Shown: piece after piece, positions 24,388 through 32,374 of the stretch
How the letters are laid out: the number at the start of each line of letters is the position of its first letter
How positions within the stretch are numbered: the first letter of the stretch is position 1
Origin: a candidate division TA06 bacterium
GTDB taxonomy: Bacteria; Edwardsbacteria; AC1; EtOH8
DNA: 64,000 nt
Direction of reading: 5' to 3'
Assembly: GCA_016235665.1 (NCBI GenBank)
Contig: JACRJI010000012.1
Span: 154,543 to 218,542, forward strand
Notes under the pieces: model-generated
The model's database searches: none
What the model saw: the letters and a program-made list of their open reading frames with translations, nothing else
What the model was told of the DNA's origin: nothing
Translations under genes and position numbers: made by a program

Positions 24388-24417
24388 TTGACCAAGGCCT
24401 GGTATTTATAGTAAAAT
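24388..24417 (+). promoter_or_regulatory. Predicted promoter of tRNA-Lys
   Basis: TTGACC (24388-24393), an 18-base spacer and TAAAAT (24412-24417) lie 28 bases before the tRNA. Confidence 0.6.
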
Positions 24418-24445
24418 TAACAGTTTGCGATAAGTCGCACAAAAT

Positions 24446-24521
24446 GAGCCAGTAGCTCAGTCGGTAGAGCACCGCCCTTTTAAGGCGGGAGTCATGAGTT
24501 CGAATCTCATCTGGCTCACCA
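24446..24521 (+). tRNA. tRNA-Lys (anticodon TTT)
   Basis: This 76-base cloverleaf has acceptor GAGCCAG/CTGGCTC, D-arm GCTC..GAGC, anticodon stem CCGCC/GGCGG with loop CTTTTAA (anticodon TTT), T-arm ATGAG-TTCGAAT-CTCAT and an encoded CCA end. It reads lysine codons AAA/AAG. Confidence 0.97.
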
Positions 24522-24555
24522 GGAAACATCACTATTAATTGGGAGGTCATTCATT

Positions 24556-25068
24556 ATGGCTACGACCGATGTTTTAAAGAAGGTGTTTCTTTTCAAGTAC
24601 CTTTCGTCCACCGAACTGGACGCCCTGCATGACCGGCTGGTAAAAAGGGCGGTGCCCAAGGGCGAAAAGATCTTCAACGAAGGCAGTCAGGGCAACGAGA
24701 TGTACCTGATTACCAGGGGCGAGGTGGAGATCTCTATCTCCCGCAACGAGTCCAAACTGGTGCTGGCCGAGCTCCAGGAAAGCTCGTTCTTCGGTGAGAT
24801 GGCCCTGATCACCGACAAGCCCCGCACCGCCACCGCCATTGCCATGGTGGATTCCGAGATCTACGTCCTGACCAAGGAGGAATTCCAGAGGCTTTTGGTG
24901 AAGGAACCCCAGCTTTCGGCCCGGATCCTGCTGGCCATCACCGAGATCCTTTGCGACCGGATCCAATCCACAAATGAGAACCTGGAAACCTACTTCCTGA
25001 TCAACCGGGCCATCGTGGACAACGAACAGTTCCGCCGGCTTTATATCCAAAGCCACCTCAAGGTTTGA
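24556..25068 (+). CDS. Cyclic-nucleotide-binding domain protein (no DNA-binding domain)
   Basis: This 170-residue protein is almost entirely a cNMP-binding beta-roll. It shows FKYLSSTELDALHDRL, then GNEMYLITRGEVEIS and the phosphate-binding cassette FFGEMALITDKPRTATAIA, which contains the Arg that contacts the cyclic phosphate. There is no helix-turn-helix after it, only a helical tail. It probably acts through protein contacts as a sensor. A related protein is encoded at 31655. GGGAGG lies upstream of the ATG. Confidence 0.85.
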   Translation: MATTDVLKKVFLFKYLSSTELDALHDRLVKRAVPKGEKIFNEGSQGNEMYLITRGEVEISISRNESKLVLAELQESSFFGEMALITDKPRTATAIAMVDSEIYVLTKEEFQRLLVKEPQLSARILLAITEILCDRIQSTNENLETYFLINRAIVDNEQFRRLYIQSHLKV

Positions 25069-25161
25069 GATTTATATTTACCGGACGCTGATCCCCGCAG
25101 ATTTTGAATAATAATATCCGGAACACGGACCCCCAATCAATTCCCAATAATCTTAAGCTTT

Positions 25162-25236
25162 GTTCCCATCGACTAGCGGTCAGGTCACCACCCTTTCACG
25201 GTGGCGGCACGGGTTCGAATCCCGTTGGGAACGCCA
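25162..25236 (+). tRNA. tRNA-Glu (anticodon TTC)
   Basis: The acceptor arms GTTCCCA/TGGGAAC, anticodon stem CCACC/GGTGG with loop CTTTCAC (anticodon TTC), T-arm ACGGG-TTCGAAT-CCCGT and an encoded CCA are all present. A TTCGACAAGCTCAG repeat begins three bases after the end. Confidence 0.97.
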
Positions 25237-25238
25237 TT

Positions 25239-25260
25239 CTTCGACAAGCTCAGGATGACA
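25239..25260. repeat. TTCGACAAGCTCAGGATGACA repeat unit
   Basis: CTTCGACAAGCTCAGGATGA plus CA is the cleanest copy in the window of the repeat also found inside the GH13 gene (9535) and, degenerate and reversed, at 61681. It abuts tRNA-Glu. Confidence 0.75.
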
Positions 25261-25295
25261 TCCTAATACAGGCGCGGGGTGTCACTAACAAATAA

Positions 25296-25360
25296 CGTGC
25301 TGTTACCGTGAATAGATGGCTTAAGGCAGCACGAGAAGGTTCTCCGCCGCAAGCGGAGAA
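25296..25360. other. Structured intergenic element of unknown type
   Basis: Arms CGTGCTG (25296-25302) and CAGCACG (25327-25333) pair. They are followed by an 8-bp hairpin TTCTCCGC-CGCAA-GCGGAGAA (25340-25360). The two stems lie within 65 bases and no gene overlaps them. It could be part of a small RNA, or a stop for the tRNA-Glu transcript without a T-run. No known RNA family was recognised. Confidence 0.4.
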
Positions 25361-25444
25361 TCAACGTTTTGGAGGGTATTTTCCCGGTGTGTCTTGGTTC
25401 ATACCAAAGGGAATATAAAAAAATGACATTTTTTTAAAAAACCC

Positions 25445-25474
25445 TTGACAAACCAGGGCAAAAGTTGGTAATAT
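25445..25474 (+). promoter_or_regulatory. Strong predicted promoter of the OmpA-like gene
   Basis: A perfect TTGACA (25445-25450), an 18-base spacer and TAATAT (25469-25474) predict a start near 25481 and a leader of about 215 bases before the ATG at 25698. Confidence 0.75.
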
Positions 25475-25501
25475 TATTGAGTGTTTAATAAAACCTTTAT
25501 A

Positions 25502-25632
25502 TCCCTTTAACATAGCGATACTTTTAATCCAAAAATCAAATGCGAACGCAGGAGGTGATAACCCTTTAATTTTTCGCAAAGGGATTTTATTATTTAAATC
25601 CGGCACAAAAACAAAAGACGTAACAAACCTGA
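25502..25632 (+). promoter_or_regulatory. Long mRNA leader with alternative hairpins and an orphan Shine-Dalgarno
   Basis: AGGAGGTGAT (25550-25559) is a near-perfect 16S-complementary site with no normal start codon at the right distance. AAAGGGA (25578-25584) can pair with CCCTTT at 25563 or with TCCCTTT at 25502, so two exclusive folds are possible. ATG 25540 opens a nine-codon frame (MRTQEVITL) that crosses the orphan site. A later AAAAGACG..CGTCTTTT hairpin precedes the true ribosome site (AGGAGGAAT) of the gene. Confidence 0.45.
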
Positions 25633-25697
25633 ACAATGGCGTCTTTTATTAAACAAAAGAAAACAAACAAATTAACTAAACAGGAGGAATAACCCAA

Positions 25698-27440
25698 ATG
25701 AAGCGAATCTTCGCAATGTTCGCAGTGGTAGCCCTGATGGCCGGCATGGCCATGGCCCAGCCGTCAATCTACGGTTCCAAGGGTTTGATTTGGACGATCG
25801 ATCCCGGCAACGCCGGCCCCATGAACTACGGCGTGGGCGTAAACGGAGCCGTCATGATGAGCGACTCAACCTTATTTACCTACAAATCCATGAGCATCAC
25901 AGTTCTTCCCGGGATTTATTTTTCAATCAGCGATATGTTCGAGCTTTCGGTCGCTCCCGCATATCAAATGACCACAACCACTGTTGCCGGTACTGATTAC
26001 AAGAACAATGGATTGTTGGACACCAGGGTCGGTGTTAAATACTCCCAGAAGTTCAGCGATCTGTTCTGCCTGGGCGTCTATGCTGGTTACGATGTCCCGA
26101 CCTTGGCCGACACCTTTAAGTTTGGCGCCACGGGTTCGGCTTACAAGTATACCGGCGTGGTCCATGGAGTGTTGATCCCCGGCTTCAATTTTGGAGCCGC
26201 CAATCTGAACCTGAACGTAGGCGTTGACTATAGCTTGAACAAAGTCCCGGATGGGGCTACTGTCGATACTACTGACAGCAAGGCTGTTTATCCCAACATG
26301 GTTATACCTTACGGATTGGGCTTTAGCTACAAGGTAAACGACATGTTCACGCCGTTTGTGGAAGCTTCTGGCTCATATGCCATGGACACCAACAAATATG
26401 GCACAGACGCCAAGACCCGTGGTTTCATGAACTATGATATGTTCGTTACCCCTGGTTTGCGGATGTCATTCCCGATGGGTCTCCATATCACTGCCGGGTT
26501 CTCCTATAATCTTATCGACACCGTAAAGGGGATCGCAGCAAAGCCGTATCCGTGGATCGGTCACTTCGGCTTGGCCTATGCCCCGGTGAAGACAGCCGGA
26601 CCCAAGGTCGCCCCCACCGCCAGCATCTCGGGTAAGGTCACCGATGCCAAGGGCAAGGGCCTGGCCGCCACCATCACCGCCGGCGGACTGACCGCCAACA
26701 CCGATCCCGCCACCGGCGTCTATACCCTGGCCGGCCTGCCGATCACCAAGGCCCCGGTAGAGATCAAAGCCGACGCCAAACTTTACATCGCCAAGAGCGC
26801 CTCGGTTATCCTGACCAAGAAGAACAAGAAGACCCCGGCTGTCCAGGACTTCGCTTTAGAGCTCAAGCCCATCCCGATGGGCGCAGCCAAGGGCATGGTC
26901 AAGGACGCTGCGGGACCGGTTGAAGCCACCATAGCCTTTGCCGGACCCAAGGCCGAGACCGCCAAGGCCGTCGCCGGAGCCTACAATGTCAACCTGCAGA
27001 CCGGCAACTACACCGCCACCGTTACTGCGGCCGGTTATTTCGACAAGACGGCCACCATCGCCATCACCGAGAAGGGCACCGCCATGACTGACTTCGCCAT
27101 GCTGAAGAAGGGCGCAGTGGTTCCGGTGGAAGTTGTATGGACCGCCGCCAACAAGGCCATGGTCAAGACCGTCAACGTGGAAGCCCTGGTCAAGATGATC
27201 CAGGACAATCCCAAGGCCAAGGTTGTCATCACTGCCTATGTCGACAGGGTCGGCGGCAAGAAGATGAACCAGACTTTAGCCACCCAGAGAGCCGATGCGG
27301 TTCGCGCTGAGCTGGTTAAAGTTGACGGCAAGATTGACGTTGCCCGCATCACCACCGTCGGCCAGCTGGTCGTCCCCGCCGGCAAGACCAATGCCGCCCG
27401 GGCCCTCAACACCAAGGTTGAAGTTTCCTTCGTAGAATAA
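25698..27440 (+). CDS. Outer-membrane protein: beta-barrel, carboxypeptidase-regulatory-like repeats and OmpA-like C-terminus
   Basis: This 580-residue exported protein has a signal peptide (MKRIFAMFAVVALMAGMAMA). Residues ~22-300 look like an outer-membrane beta-barrel with alternating aromatic strands (NLNLNVGVDYSLN, MRMSFPMG-like stretches). Residues ~305-470 hold two Ala-rich CarboxypepD_reg/Ig-like modules (SISGKVTDAKGKG and GAAKGMVKDAAGP). Residues ~475-580 form an OmpA-like peptidoglycan-binding domain (KAKVVITAYVDRVGGKKMN, ATQRADAVRAELV). AGGAGG lies directly upstream. A strong promoter and terminator make it a single-gene unit, probably highly expressed. Confidence 0.82.
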   Translation: MKRIFAMFAVVALMAGMAMAQPSIYGSKGLIWTIDPGNAGPMNYGVGVNGAVMMSDSTLFTYKSMSITVLPGIYFSISDMFELSVAPAYQMTTTTVAGTDYKNNGLLDTRVGVKYSQKFSDLFCLGVYAGYDVPTLADTFKFGATGSAYKYTGVVHGVLIPGFNFGAANLNLNVGVDYSLNKVPDGATVDTTDSKAVYPNMVIPYGLGFSYKVNDMFTPFVEASGSYAMDTNKYGTDAKTRGFMNYDMFVTPGLRMSFPMGLHITAGFSYNLIDTVKGIAAKPYPWIGHFGLAYAPVKTAGPKVAPTASISGKVTDAKGKGLAATITAGGLTANTDPATGVYTLAGLPITKAPVEIKADAKLYIAKSASVILTKKNKKTPAVQDFALELKPIPMGAAKGMVKDAAGPVEATIAFAGPKAETAKAVAGAYNVNLQTGNYTATVTAAGYFDKTATIAITEKGTAMTDFAMLKKGAVVPVEVVWTAANKAMVKTVNVEALVKMIQDNPKAKVVITAYVDRVGGKKMNQTLATQRADAVRAELVKVDGKIDVARITTVGQLVVPAGKTNAARALNTKVEVSFVE

Positions 27441-27461
27441 GCCAGCTTAACACGGCATAAT

Positions 27462-27496
27462 AAAGAGCCCCGCTGTTTACAGCGGGGCTCTTTCTA
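27462..27496 (+). terminator. Rho-independent terminator
   Basis: A perfect 14-bp stem (core GAGCCCCGCTG / CAGCGGGGCTC) with loop TTTA, ending in a short TTT run, lies 21 bases after the OmpA-like gene. Confidence 0.9.
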
Positions 27497-27505
27497 TTAT
27501 ACCAA

Positions 27506-27648
27506 TAACGGTTACCGCGAGCGCGGTTTCATGGGATTTCAAACGAAGCGGTCCAACAAGCAACCAGTCGTATTATTTCACTTCGTTAGGCATTCAAGGA
27601 GCCACACTCAGTGCTAGCTCTTGATGGAATGCCTTCTCGTAATGACGT
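27506..27648. repeat. Degenerate long inverted-repeat element
   Basis: It ends in TCTCGTAATGACGTTT, as does the element upstream of argS, and contains CACTTCGTT. A hairpin with stem AGGCATTC/GAATGCCT (27588-27634) encloses an imperfect palindrome (TCAAGGAGC..GCTCTTGA). It sits between the OmpA-like terminator and the end of mazG. Confidence 0.55.
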
Positions 27649-27650
27649 TT

Positions 27651-28493
27651 TCAGCTCTTTCTGCGGCGCTGCTTCTTGGCTTTCTGCCACAGGGCTTCCA
27701 GATCCTCCAGGCTGCTTTGTTTGAAGGTTTTGCCGGTCTTTTCCATCTGCTGTTCGATATACTTGAAACGCCGGGTGAATTTTTCCGAGGTCAGCCGCAA
27801 AGCATCCTCTGGGTCGATCTTCAGGAACCGGGACAGGTTGACCAAAGTGAACAGGATGTCGCCCAGCTCGTCCTGGATCTCCCTTTTATTCCCCTTGCTG
27901 TAGGCCTTGGAGAATTCCCCCAGCTCCTCCTCCAGCTTGGCGAAGGCCCCGTCGATGTGCTCCCAGTCGAAACCCAGCCGGGCGGCCTTGTCCTGGATCC
28001 TGTGCGCCTTAAGCAGGGCCGGCAGGCGGCGGGGGATGCCGTCCAGGGCCGAGCGCCGGACGCCCTTCTTCTCCTTGTATTTCAGCTCCTCCCAGTTCAT
28101 CAGCACTTCTTTGGCGTCCCTGGCGCGGCCCTGGGCGAAAACGTGGGGGTGGCGCCGCCGCATCTTATCGGCGTGGCCCTGTATCACCTGGTCGATGTCG
28201 AACAACTTCTTCTCGGCTGCCATCTGGGAGTGAAAGATGATCTGCCCCAGCAGGTCGCCCAGCTCCTCCTTCATCTTAACCGGATCGCTCTCGTCGATGG
28301 CCTCCAGCACCTCGTAGGTTTCCTCGATCAGATAGGGCTTGAGGGTCTTGGGGGTCTGGACCCGGTCCCAGGGGCAGCCGCCGGGGGCGCGCAGCCGGGC
28401 GAAGATGTCCACTAGTTCGTAGAACGGTCTGCCTTGGGGCTGTTTACTATTTAGCCGTTTACGGTTATTTTTTGTTTTTGGTTTAGTCGGCAT
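27651..28493 (-). CDS. mazG: Nucleoside triphosphate pyrophosphohydrolase MazG
   Basis: MazG hydrolyses NTPs to NMP and pyrophosphate and helps clear damaged nucleotides. The 280 residues from the ATG at 28493 contain two MazG domains: the first with GGCPWDRVQTPKTL, YEVLEAI and EELGDLLGQIIFHSQ; the second with LGFDWEHIDG, KLEEELGEF and DELGDILFTLVNLSRF. A TTG four codons upstream is less likely. The basic N-terminal ~25 residues (KPKTKNNRKRLN) and C-terminus (KKQRRRKS) are extra. It follows alr on the minus strand. Confidence 0.93.
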   Translation of the reverse strand: MPTKPKTKNNRKRLNSKQPQGRPFYELVDIFARLRAPGGCPWDRVQTPKTLKPYLIEETYEVLEAIDESDPVKMKEELGDLLGQIIFHSQMAAEKKLFDIDQVIQGHADKMRRRHPHVFAQGRARDAKEVLMNWEELKYKEKKGVRRSALDGIPRRLPALLKAHRIQDKAARLGFDWEHIDGAFAKLEEELGEFSKAYSKGNKREIQDELGDILFTLVNLSRFLKIDPEDALRLTSEKFTRRFKYIEQQMEKTGKTFKQSSLEDLEALWQKAKKQRRRKS

Positions 28494-28599
28494 TGTTTGT
28501 CTCAAAATCTTTCAGGATATTGTTCATGTTGTCAGCACCCGGACTCTTGATATTTCTGTTAATCAAAGGTACAAGCACCGTTGATCCTCCTGGGAATGG

Positions 28600-29751
28600 T
28601 CACACAACCACCCGGGGCAATTGGGGATTGATCCTGGTCACCACCTCGTAGTTGATGGTTCCGATCCACTGGGCCAGCTGTTCGGCCGAGAGATGCTCCC
28701 TGCCCTGCTTTCCCAGCAGCACCACCTCGTCCTCCGGCCTGACCCCCGGAATGTCAGTGATATCGGCCATGCACAAGTTCATGCAGACCCGGCCCCGGAT
28801 GGGGGCCCGCTTTCCCCTAACCAGCACATAAGCGGTGTTGGAAAGTTTGCGGTCGTAACCGTCGTAATAGCCCACCGGCAGCACCGCGATCCTGGTCCTG
28901 CGGCTGGTCCTGAAGGTGCAGCCGTAGCCTATGTATTCCCCGGCCGCCACCGTTTTTACCTGGGCCACCCGGGTTTTCCAGGACAGCACCGGCTCCAGCC
29001 TGAATTCCGATCCCTGCTCCTTAAGCGAGACCATGGTCTCGCGCGAGGGCCACAGCCCGTAAAGCCCGATGCCGATCCGGGCCAGCTGCAATCTGGTCTG
29101 GGGAAATACCAGCGAGGCCGCAGTGCAGGCGATATGGTTGACCGGAGCCTTAAAACCATTTTTCTCCAGTTCGCCCAGCATCTTCTGGTAACGCTGTAAC
29201 TGCCGTCCGGCAAAACTTCTGTCGGTGGTGTCCTCGATGTTGGCGAAGTGGGTGGAATAACCTTCAAGCACCATGTTCCTTGATACCTTGATCATTTTGG
29301 CCAGCAGCAGCGCGTCTTTCAGGTCCACTCCCTGGCGGTTGGTGCCGGTTTCCAGTTTGAGGTGGAGGTATATTTTCTTTTTGGTTTTCAGGGCTTTCAG
29401 TCTCAGTACTGTTTCCCGGTTGTAGACCGTCAGCCGCAGGTCGTACTGCGCCGCTTCAGACAGCCTTTCCAGAGGGACGTACCCCAGCACCAGCACCGGA
29501 AGCTTTATTCCCCGGCGGCGCAGTTCCAATCCTTCGTCCACCGAATTGACCGCCAGCCAGCTGGCCAGCCCGGAATCCTGGATCATCCGGGCGGTCTGAA
29601 ATGCCCCATGACCGTAGGCGTTGGATTTGACCACCGGGCAGAGTTTTGTTCCGTCACCCAGCAGGCCCCGGAAGGCCTGCAGATTTTTTAACAAAGATTT
29701 TTGATTGAGCTCAACCCAGATCAGGTGATCTATGGCCGCGGTTTTTTGCAT
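28600..29751 (-). CDS. alr: Alanine racemase
   Basis: Alr makes D-alanine for peptidoglycan, using pyridoxal phosphate. The 383 residues have the PLP lysine Lys42 in CPVVKSNAYGHGA, the HLKLETGTNRQGV strand, and the catalytic tyrosine in GYGCTFRTSR. PVGYYDGYDRKL and GRVCMNLCMADITD complete the C-terminal beta domain. It is a full-length fold-III enzyme. Its place ahead of mazG may be incidental. Confidence 0.95.
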   Translation of the reverse strand: MQKTAAIDHLIWVELNQKSLLKNLQAFRGLLGDGTKLCPVVKSNAYGHGAFQTARMIQDSGLASWLAVNSVDEGLELRRRGIKLPVLVLGYVPLERLSEAAQYDLRLTVYNRETVLRLKALKTKKKIYLHLKLETGTNRQGVDLKDALLLAKMIKVSRNMVLEGYSTHFANIEDTTDRSFAGRQLQRYQKMLGELEKNGFKAPVNHIACTAASLVFPQTRLQLARIGIGLYGLWPSRETMVSLKEQGSEFRLEPVLSWKTRVAQVKTVAAGEYIGYGCTFRTSRRTRIAVLPVGYYDGYDRKLSNTAYVLVRGKRAPIRGRVCMNLCMADITDIPGVRPEDEVVLLGKQGREHLSAEQLAQWIGTINYEVVTRINPQLPRVVV

Positions 29752-29917
29752 GTTTTAATTGTCCTTACAGTGGAAATTTTATGATTTGATCCTTATTTCA
29801 TATATTCTACTACTTTTATGGCCTGTGATGCAATAATATTTAAAAAAAAGAAAAATAACTATTGCTTTTTAAGTCAAAATGTGATAAAAATTAAGATTAA
29901 AGCACAAGTTAAGTAAA

Positions 29918-30196
29918 ATGACAGAACCTATAAACAATTCATTGCCTTCGCCCAGCATGGAATCACTGTTTTACATGCTGGCCACCTCGGCCCTGGTGAA
30001 CCTGGGCGAAGTGCCCAACCCGGTGGATCAAAAGAAGAAAACAGACCTGGTCATGGCTTGCCACAACATTGATACCATCGTACTGTTGCAGCAAAAGACC
30101 AAGGGAAACCTGACCCCGGCCGAGGACCGGCTATGCATGGAGATACTTAACGAGCTGAGGCTTAAATACGCCGCGGCTTCGCAAGTAAAGAAATAA
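29918..30196 (+). CDS. DUF1844 protein
   Basis: This 92-residue protein matches DUF1844 (MESLFYMLATSALVNLGE, then DLVMACHNIDTIVLLQQKT and AEDRLCMEILNELRLKY). The family is small, helical and common in Deltaproteobacteria, Planctomycetes and FCB-type genomes. Its function is unknown. It may be co-transcribed with the LysM gene 22 bases downstream. Confidence 0.82.
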   Translation: MTEPINNSLPSPSMESLFYMLATSALVNLGEVPNPVDQKKKTDLVMACHNIDTIVLLQQKTKGNLTPAEDRLCMEILNELRLKYAAASQVKK

Positions 30197-30218
30197 AAAC
30201 TTTTAGGAGGAAAAGATC

Positions 30219-31394
30219 ATGTCCCAGAAGAGGTTTGGGTTTTTCCTTATCGCCGCTGCGGTTTCGGTCTTTTTGGGCTTCACCGCCAAGGCGCAGGACG
30301 GCAAGACCACACACACCGTTTTATTGGACGAGACCCTGCACGGCCTGGCCGAACAGTATCTCGGCAACCCGGCTTCCTGGCCCATAATCTATAACGCCAA
30401 CAAGGACAAGATCGAAGACCCGCACTGGATATATCCCGGACAGGAACTGGTCATACCGCTGACCCCCGAAGCCATGGCCGCCGCACCGGATACCTCCAAG
30501 GTGATTACGCCAACGGCGATTGATACAACCCCTGTTCCGGTCCAGGTGCAGGCCGCTCCGGAGCCAGAGCCGGAACCGGAGCCGGAGCCAGAGCCGGAGC
30601 CGGAGCCGGAACCCCAGACCGCGGGTCCGGTAAAAATCACTGGAGGCCAAGTGGTGGTCCGGAAGCTGATCGTCCCGGTGGTTTCCGAGGAACTGGTCTT
30701 TTCTTCGGGCTACATCACGGCCGAAGAGGAAAAGCCCCTGGCGTACATCAACGGCGCCGACAAGCCTCTCAGCGATTATCTGATGCCTAACGACATCGTT
30801 TATATCACGGCTGGAAGCGATCAAGGCCTAAAGCCCGGAGATACTTTGACCATCTACCGCATAGGCGATAAGGTCTCCCACCCCCAGACCGGGAAAAAGA
30901 TGGGTAAGATCGTAACCATCGTGGGTCTGGTGCAGATGACCGAAGTTGGTCCGCAGTCGGGCAAGGCCAAGATCATCCGCAGCATGGAAGCCATTTCCCG
31001 CAAAGAGATGCTCAAGCGTTACGAAAAATTCAATGTTCCCAAAGTCACCATGGGAGACCCCATGCTGGCCGTGGCCAAGACCCCGGAAGGTTTTATCGTA
31101 GCCACCAAATCCCCGGTCGAAGCGGCCACCGCCTACCGGGTGGTCTTTCTGGACAAGGGGACCGACGACGGCATCGGCATCGGCGACATTTTTGAGATCT
31201 ACCGGCTGCAGGGCAAAATAACCAACCCGGGCGGAGGCCCAAAAGTTGAAAAACTGGAAACAGTGATCGGCACCATTCAGGTGCTGAATCCCCGCCCGGC
31301 CACTTGCTCGGCCTATATCAACAATTCTATCATAGAGGATATCAAGCCCGGTGACCAGATCCGGCTGATAAAAAAAGTACCGATCCAGCAGTAA
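30219..31394 (+). CDS. Exported LysM protein with a Pro-Glu spacer
   Basis: This 391-residue protein has a signal peptide (residues ~1-25, ending KAQD) and a LysM-type peptidoglycan-binding domain (HTVLLDETLHGLAEQYLG through YPGQELVIPL). A rigid spacer of alternating Pro and Glu (about ten repeats, nt 30559-30614) follows. The C-terminal ~230 residues hold two similar beta-rich modules (GLKPGDTLTIYRIG and DDGIGIGDIFEIYRLQGK), a layout seen in several LysM envelope proteins. It is likely periplasmic and anchored to peptidoglycan. AGGAGG precedes the ATG. Confidence 0.85.
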   Translation: MSQKRFGFFLIAAAVSVFLGFTAKAQDGKTTHTVLLDETLHGLAEQYLGNPASWPIIYNANKDKIEDPHWIYPGQELVIPLTPEAMAAAPDTSKVITPTAIDTTPVPVQVQAAPEPEPEPEPEPEPEPEPEPQTAGPVKITGGQVVVRKLIVPVVSEELVFSSGYITAEEEKPLAYINGADKPLSDYLMPNDIVYITAGSDQGLKPGDTLTIYRIGDKVSHPQTGKKMGKIVTIVGLVQMTEVGPQSGKAKIIRSMEAISRKEMLKRYEKFNVPKVTMGDPMLAVAKTPEGFIVATKSPVEAATAYRVVFLDKGTDDGIGIGDIFEIYRLQGKITNPGGGPKVEKLETVIGTIQVLNPRPATCSAYINNSIIEDIKPGDQIRLIKKVPIQQ

Positions 31395-31429
31395 CTAAAA
31401 ATTCAACACCTGATGCTGAACAAATAAAT

Positions 31430-31621
31430 ATGACACCGCAAAAAAAGCTGATCGGAGAGATTTTAGTTTCGCTGGGCTACGTCTCGGTGGAACACATCAA
31501 TGAAGCCCGCCGCCATCAGATGCAGGGCGAGGGCAAGAAGATCGGGGAGTGTCTGGTGGAGCTGGGGTTTTTGGGGCACGAAGACATCAAGCGGGCGCTG
31601 TCCATCCAGGAAATTGATTAA
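31430..31621 (+). CDS. Small protein with a single GspE/MshEN N-terminal-like domain
   Basis: The 63 residues have the signature KLIGEILVSLGYVS, LNEARRHQ-like INEARRHQMQ, KKIGECLVELGF and DIKRALSIQ. These match the N-terminal domain of type II secretion / type IV pilus ATPases (T2SSE_N/MshEN), which can bind c-di-GMP. No ATPase domain is attached. It lies between the LysM gene and a cNMP-binding protein, suggesting a small signalling set. Confidence 0.75.
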   Translation: MTPQKKLIGEILVSLGYVSVEHINEARRHQMQGEGKKIGECLVELGFLGHEDIKRALSIQEID

Positions 31622-31654
31622 ACCCGGCCCAATAAACATTTCAATAGAGGTAAT

Positions 31655-32134
31655 ATGCCCCCGGTAAATAAAAGTTCAGAGTTGTTGCGCAATGTTTATT
31701 TGTTCAACGACCTATCCCAACCGGAGCTGGAAAAGATAATGGGGCTGGCCTATGACAAAAGCTACGAAAAGGAGGCGGCTGTTTTCCAAGAGGGCGAGAT
31801 CGGCGACGCATTTTACATCGTGACCGAAGGCGAGGTCCGGATCTCCACCATTGTTCCGGGGGTGGGCGAGGAGGCTTTAAAGATCCTCCGTCCCGGGGAG
31901 TATTTCGGGGAGATGGCCCTGATCGACGATTTCCCCCGTTCGGCCGCGGCCATTGCCCACCAGGGCCCGGTGAAGCTGCTGGCCATTTATAAGCGGGATT
32001 TCAAAAAAATGCTTTCCGAGGACAAGGAACTGGCCTACAAGCTGCTGTCGGTCTTCATTAAGACCCTTTCCTCCCGGCTGCGCGAGACCAACGAGAAGCT
32101 GAAGAGCATTTTCGCCATGGCCAAGGCGTTCTAA
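31655..32134 (+). CDS. Cyclic-nucleotide-binding domain protein
   Basis: This 159-residue cNMP-binding protein is related to the one at 24556. It contains YLFNDLSQPELEKIMGLA, DAFYIVTEGEVRIS and the binding cassette YFGEMALIDDFPRSAAAIA, then a helical tail without a DNA-binding domain. It was probably produced by family expansion. GAGGT lies upstream of the ATG. It is followed by a terminator. Confidence 0.85.
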   Translation: MPPVNKSSELLRNVYLFNDLSQPELEKIMGLAYDKSYEKEAAVFQEGEIGDAFYIVTEGEVRISTIVPGVGEEALKILRPGEYFGEMALIDDFPRSAAAIAHQGPVKLLAIYKRDFKKMLSEDKELAYKLLSVFIKTLSSRLRETNEKLKSIFAMAKAF

Positions 32135-32150
32135 GGTCGGAGCAATTTTA

Positions 32151-32193
32151 CCAAACGAGGTTGAATTATTTTTTCGGCCTCGTTTTGGTTTTT
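32151..32193 (+). terminator. Terminator hairpin
   Basis: CCAAACGAGG (32151-32160) pairs with CCTCGTTTTGG (32178-32188), followed by TTTTT. It closes the LysM / MshEN / cNMP gene set. Confidence 0.75.
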
Positions 32194-32374
32194 TACGGGA
32201 GCGAACTGGGGGTGGACAGGAGCGCCTCCGCTGAAGCTTCGGCGCTTGAAGAAGTCCGGCGTTGAAGCGTAAGCGGATTTACATGATTTTTAGGATAAAT
32301 ACTGGGGCATAATCTTAACGATCATAATCCGGCATTTGCTGGCTACTTCATAAACGGTTATTTAAAAGGAAGAA

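Noticed and set aside
25361..25636. 91-residue minus-strand frame upstream of the OmpA-like gene
   Set aside because: Covers the consensus promoter and structured leader of the plus-strand gene. Composition looks non-coding.
30559..30614. Tandem DNA repeat as a possible CRISPR or minisatellite
   Set aside because: It is a six-base codon repeat encoding the Pro-Glu spacer of the LysM protein. No CRISPR-like repeat-spacer unit exists in the window.
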